From assembly GCA_021779875.1 (NCBI GenBank), contig JAJXZV010000294.1:1-7931 (forward strand): a stretch of 7,931 nt of DNA. The letters run 5' to 3'. This DNA is from Pseudomonadota bacterium. GTDB lineage: Bacteria > Pseudomonadota > Gammaproteobacteria > Steroidobacterales > Steroidobacteraceae. The notes beneath the pieces were generated by a model. It had not been told where the DNA came from. It saw only the letters and a program-made list of their open reading frames with translations, and made no database searches. The position numbers were made by a program, and so were the translations under genes. This document shows, piece after piece, positions 6,522 through 7,931 of the stretch. The first letter of the stretch is position 1. Each line of letters begins with the position of its first letter.

Positions 6522-6660
6522 CGCGGCGCCCCTCGTTCACCTCACAGACCACTTTCAATCCTCCCGCCACGCCGCCGCTGCCAAGGTGCTCGCCACGTTA
6601 CGCCAGATTCGCCGCGAATACACCGCCCGAGAAGCGCGGCCGCACGCACGAAGGCGCGGC

Positions 6661-6669
6661 GGTATACTC
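6661..6669 (+). promoter_or_regulatory. Candidate -10 element giving a near-leaderless transcript
   Basis: TATACT at 6663-6668 is a close match to the sigma-70 -10 consensus and ends 9 nt before the ATG at 6678. Transcription would start about 3 nt before, or at, the start codon. No Shine-Dalgarno lies between. No good -35 is visible 17 nt upstream, where the sequence is GC-rich. The core GTATAC is palindromic, so it offers a weaker TATACC on the minus strand towards parB. Confidence 0.45.
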
Positions 6670-6677
6670 GGTTCTCC

Positions 6678-7406
6678 ATGAACCTGCCTTCGAGCACCGC
6701 CCTCTCCCCCGACGAAATCGATCGGCTCGCCGAGCGATTGGATGCCAACGACCATCCGGATGCGTTGAGCTTGGAGGGAGTGGATGGACTCTTTTGCGCG
6801 CTGATCGCGAGCCCCTCGCAGGTGCCGCCCGGCGCCTACCTGCCCGTCATCCTGGGCGAACCGCCCGAGGGCGGCGTCGCCTTCGCGGACGAGGAGGATG
6901 CGCAGGCGACGATGTCGCTGCTCATGAAGTATTGGAATTCGATCATCGCGGATGCCGAGCGGGAGTCCGTCCACCTGCCGTACGTATACGAGGTGGCGCC
7001 GGGCGAACTGCCGGGGCGCGAGTGGGCCTACGGGTTCATGACCGGGGTCGACCTCGCTCCCGATGGCTGGGGTGAGTTGTTCGACGATGAAGACGAGAAC
7101 GACCTCTTCGTCATCCCGCTGATGGCGGGCGACGGCGACCCCGAATGGCCCCAGGAGCCGGTGACCCCCGACTTGCAGGACGACGTGCTCAAGTCGATGG
7201 CGGTGGGGTTTGCGCGGGCGTACCGGCATTTCCGGCGGCGGCCGCCGGCGGACGCCGCGGCGGCCTACGACCGGGCGGTGGATGCTCGGGCGGTCGCGGA
7301 GGTCGAGACGTTTCGGCGATCCGATCCCAAGGTGGGACGGAACGACCTTTGCCCATGCGGGAGCGGCAGGAAGTTCAAGAAGTGCTGCGCCAGTCCGGCG
7401 CCGTGA
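6678..7406 (+). CDS. UPF0149 (YecA/YgfB) family protein with C-terminal SEC-C zinc motif
   Basis: A 242-residue cytoplasmic protein. The N-terminal two-thirds is a UPF0149 domain, with [15 protein letters not shown] at about 32-46 and [18 protein letters not shown] at about 113-130. It has a strongly acidic loop (DDEDENDL). The C-terminus carries a SEC-C metal-binding motif, with [19 protein letters not shown] giving C225, C227, C236 and C237 (CxCx8CC), as in SecA tails and YecA. SEC-C motifs bind zinc and in characterised cases contact the ribosome. E. coli YecA has been linked to SecA-like functions, but the role here is unknown. The ATG at 6678 begins right at the conserved N-terminus and follows a possible -10 box, with no Shine-Dalgarno. 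It is divergent from parB across 156 bp. Confidence 0.9.
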   Translation: MNLPSSTALSPDEIDRLAERLDANDHPDALSLEGVDGLFCALIASPSQVPPGAYLPVILGEPPEGGVAFADEEDAQATMSLLMKYWNSIIADAERESVHLPYVYEVAPGELPGREWAYGFMTGVDLAPDGWGELFDDEDENDLFVIPLMAGDGDPEWPQEPVTPDLQDDVLKSMAVGFARAYRHFRRRPPADAAAAYDRAVDARAVAEVETFRRSDPKVGRNDLCPCGSGRKFKKCCASPAP

Positions 7407-7546
7407 CCGGGCGGTCCATGCGCGGGGGAATCGAAACGAGAACCATTTTTCCCGTGAAATTGCGGTATTCCACGAATTGATGCATCGTCCCGCGCGGAGC
7501 ATGCGCCGATCGCGCCACAAGGATCTTGCTCGTGGGAGTGCAGTGC
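7407..7546. other. Intergenic region before the glycosyltransferase-like gene
   Basis: A less GC-rich gap of about 140 bp. It contains TTTTTCCCGTGAAATT at 7446-7461, a degenerate match to the parS consensus, and ends with two purine-rich stretches, AAGGA at 7519-7523 and GGGAG at 7534-7538. I see no convincing terminator hairpin for the upstream gene and no clear promoter. Confidence 0.5.
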
Positions 7547-7931
7547 GTGGACATAAAAATTCTTTCCTGTTGGTTTGCCACGTCGTTCGGCGATTACTCG
7601 CGCGCGTTGCGCGAGGCGCTCGAGAGAGCGGGCCACGAGGTCGGCATCATCGCGACCAATTGCGGCTGCGGCGATCCGATGGAGGTGAACCGTCTGTTCC
7701 AGGACCGCCGCTGCGAGTTCTTCGAATTTCCGCACGTCGGCTACTACCGATCGCCGAGTCCGGTGAAGTACTGGCTGCGCACCCGGGCGGACGGAGTCGT
7801 GAATCGCCAGCGCGCAAAGCGATTCTCGAGGTACAGCGGCGGCGCCGAGGTCCTGCACTTTCAGCAGGTGCTGAATTCGTTCGGCTCGTCGGTGGTATTC
7901 AACTGGCTGTCCCTGCCGTCGAAAGCCGCGC
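7547..7931 (+). CDS. Glycosyltransferase family 4-like protein, N-terminal fragment
   Basis: The frame runs open off the right edge, giving 128 residues. It opens VDIKILSCWFATSFGDYSRA, then LREALERAGHEVGIIATN. This is the typical first beta-strand, glycine turn, helix and second strand (AGHEV) of GT-B glycosyltransferases of the family 4 type, which move sugars from nucleotide-sugar donors in polysaccharide or LPS synthesis. A further LHFQQVLNSFG segment suggests the third strand and loop of the acceptor-binding domain. The catalytic C-terminal domain lies outside the window, so the donor site cannot be checked. GTG 7547 follows GGGAG by 8 nt. GTG 7532, preceded by AAGGA, would add five residues. 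An in-frame stop at 7478-7480 bounds the frame. This gene may begin an envelope-polysaccharide cluster. Confidence 0.7.
   Translation, partial: MDIKILSCWFATSFGDYSRALREALERAGHEVGIIATNCGCGDPMEVNRLFQDRRCEFFEFPHVGYYRSPSPVKYWLRTRADGVVNRQRAKRFSRYSGGAEVLHFQQVLNSFGSSVVFNWLSLPSKAA

Noticed and set aside
7424..7454. Possible terminator hairpin (GGGAA paired with TTCCC) after the UPF0149 gene
   Set aside because: The stem is only 5-6 bp with a loop of about 18 nt, and no T-run follows in the right place.
7438..7470. Possible third ECF element (GAGAACC followed by a T-run) before the glycosyltransferase-like gene
   Set aside because: The -35-like box is GAACC rather than GCAACC, and the sequence 16 nt downstream (TGCGGTATT) does not match GCACNNACC.
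6555..7520. Open minus-strand frame of 321 codons over the UPF0149 gene
   Set aside because: It is a shadow of the SEC-C gene. The translation is His/Arg-rich with no recognisable domain, and it does not resemble ParA, which I looked for specifically upstream of parB.
1..7931. CRISPR arrays, tRNA/rRNA genes, transposases and phage integrases
   Set aside because: No regularly spaced repeats, cloverleaf-like sequence, inverted terminal repeats or recombinase motifs were seen on either strand.

Overview
The window is about two-thirds G+C, has strong third-position GC bias, and shows bacterial gene packing. A TorF-type porin-like protein, a chromosomal-type ParB and a UPF0149 (YecA/YgfB) protein with a SEC-C tail fit a high-GC proteobacterium. 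My best guess is a gammaproteobacterium near Nevskiales/Steroidobacterales/Xanthomonadales, which is inference only. I see no mobile element, CRISPR array, tRNA or rRNA.

Layout: (1) 180-905 (+), an outer-membrane protein of the TorF/Gcw_chp type. (2) 979-3529 (+), a tight three-gene operon joined by two ATGA start/stop overlaps: an ECF-type RNA polymerase sigma factor, its membrane-bound zinc-motif anti-sigma factor, and a lipoprotein subtilase (S8). (3) 3523-4671 (-), a lipoprotein with NHL-like beta-propeller repeats, converging on the protease and overlapping its tail by 7 bp. (4) 4835-5209 (-), a small secreted Cys-containing protein preceded by an AT-rich island. (5) 5308-6521 (-), parB followed by a coupled three-helix membrane protein, with no parA beside it. 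(6) 6678-7406 (+), the UPF0149/SEC-C protein, possibly leaderless. (7) 7547 to the window end (+), the N-terminus of a glycosyltransferase-like protein.

The most interesting part is region 2 plus region 3. The same bipartite element, GCAACC-N16-GCAC(YY)ACC, lies 31 bp upstream of the sigma gene and, on the other strand, 43 bp upstream of the propeller lipoprotein gene. This suggests an autoregulated ECF promoter whose regulon includes both. The periplasmic end of the anti-sigma factor resembles the propeptide of the subtilase encoded next to it (LIAALRAHPGVRFAEP against VLAALNRDPLVALAQP). The subtilase keeps its Asp/His/Ser triad but has Arg where the oxyanion-hole Asn normally sits. I propose an envelope-sensing circuit: a surface lipoprotein protease, or pseudoprotease, engages a propeptide-like sensor domain on the anti-sigma factor, and the released sigma factor drives its own operon and the propeller lipoprotein. 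This is a hypothesis from sequence only.
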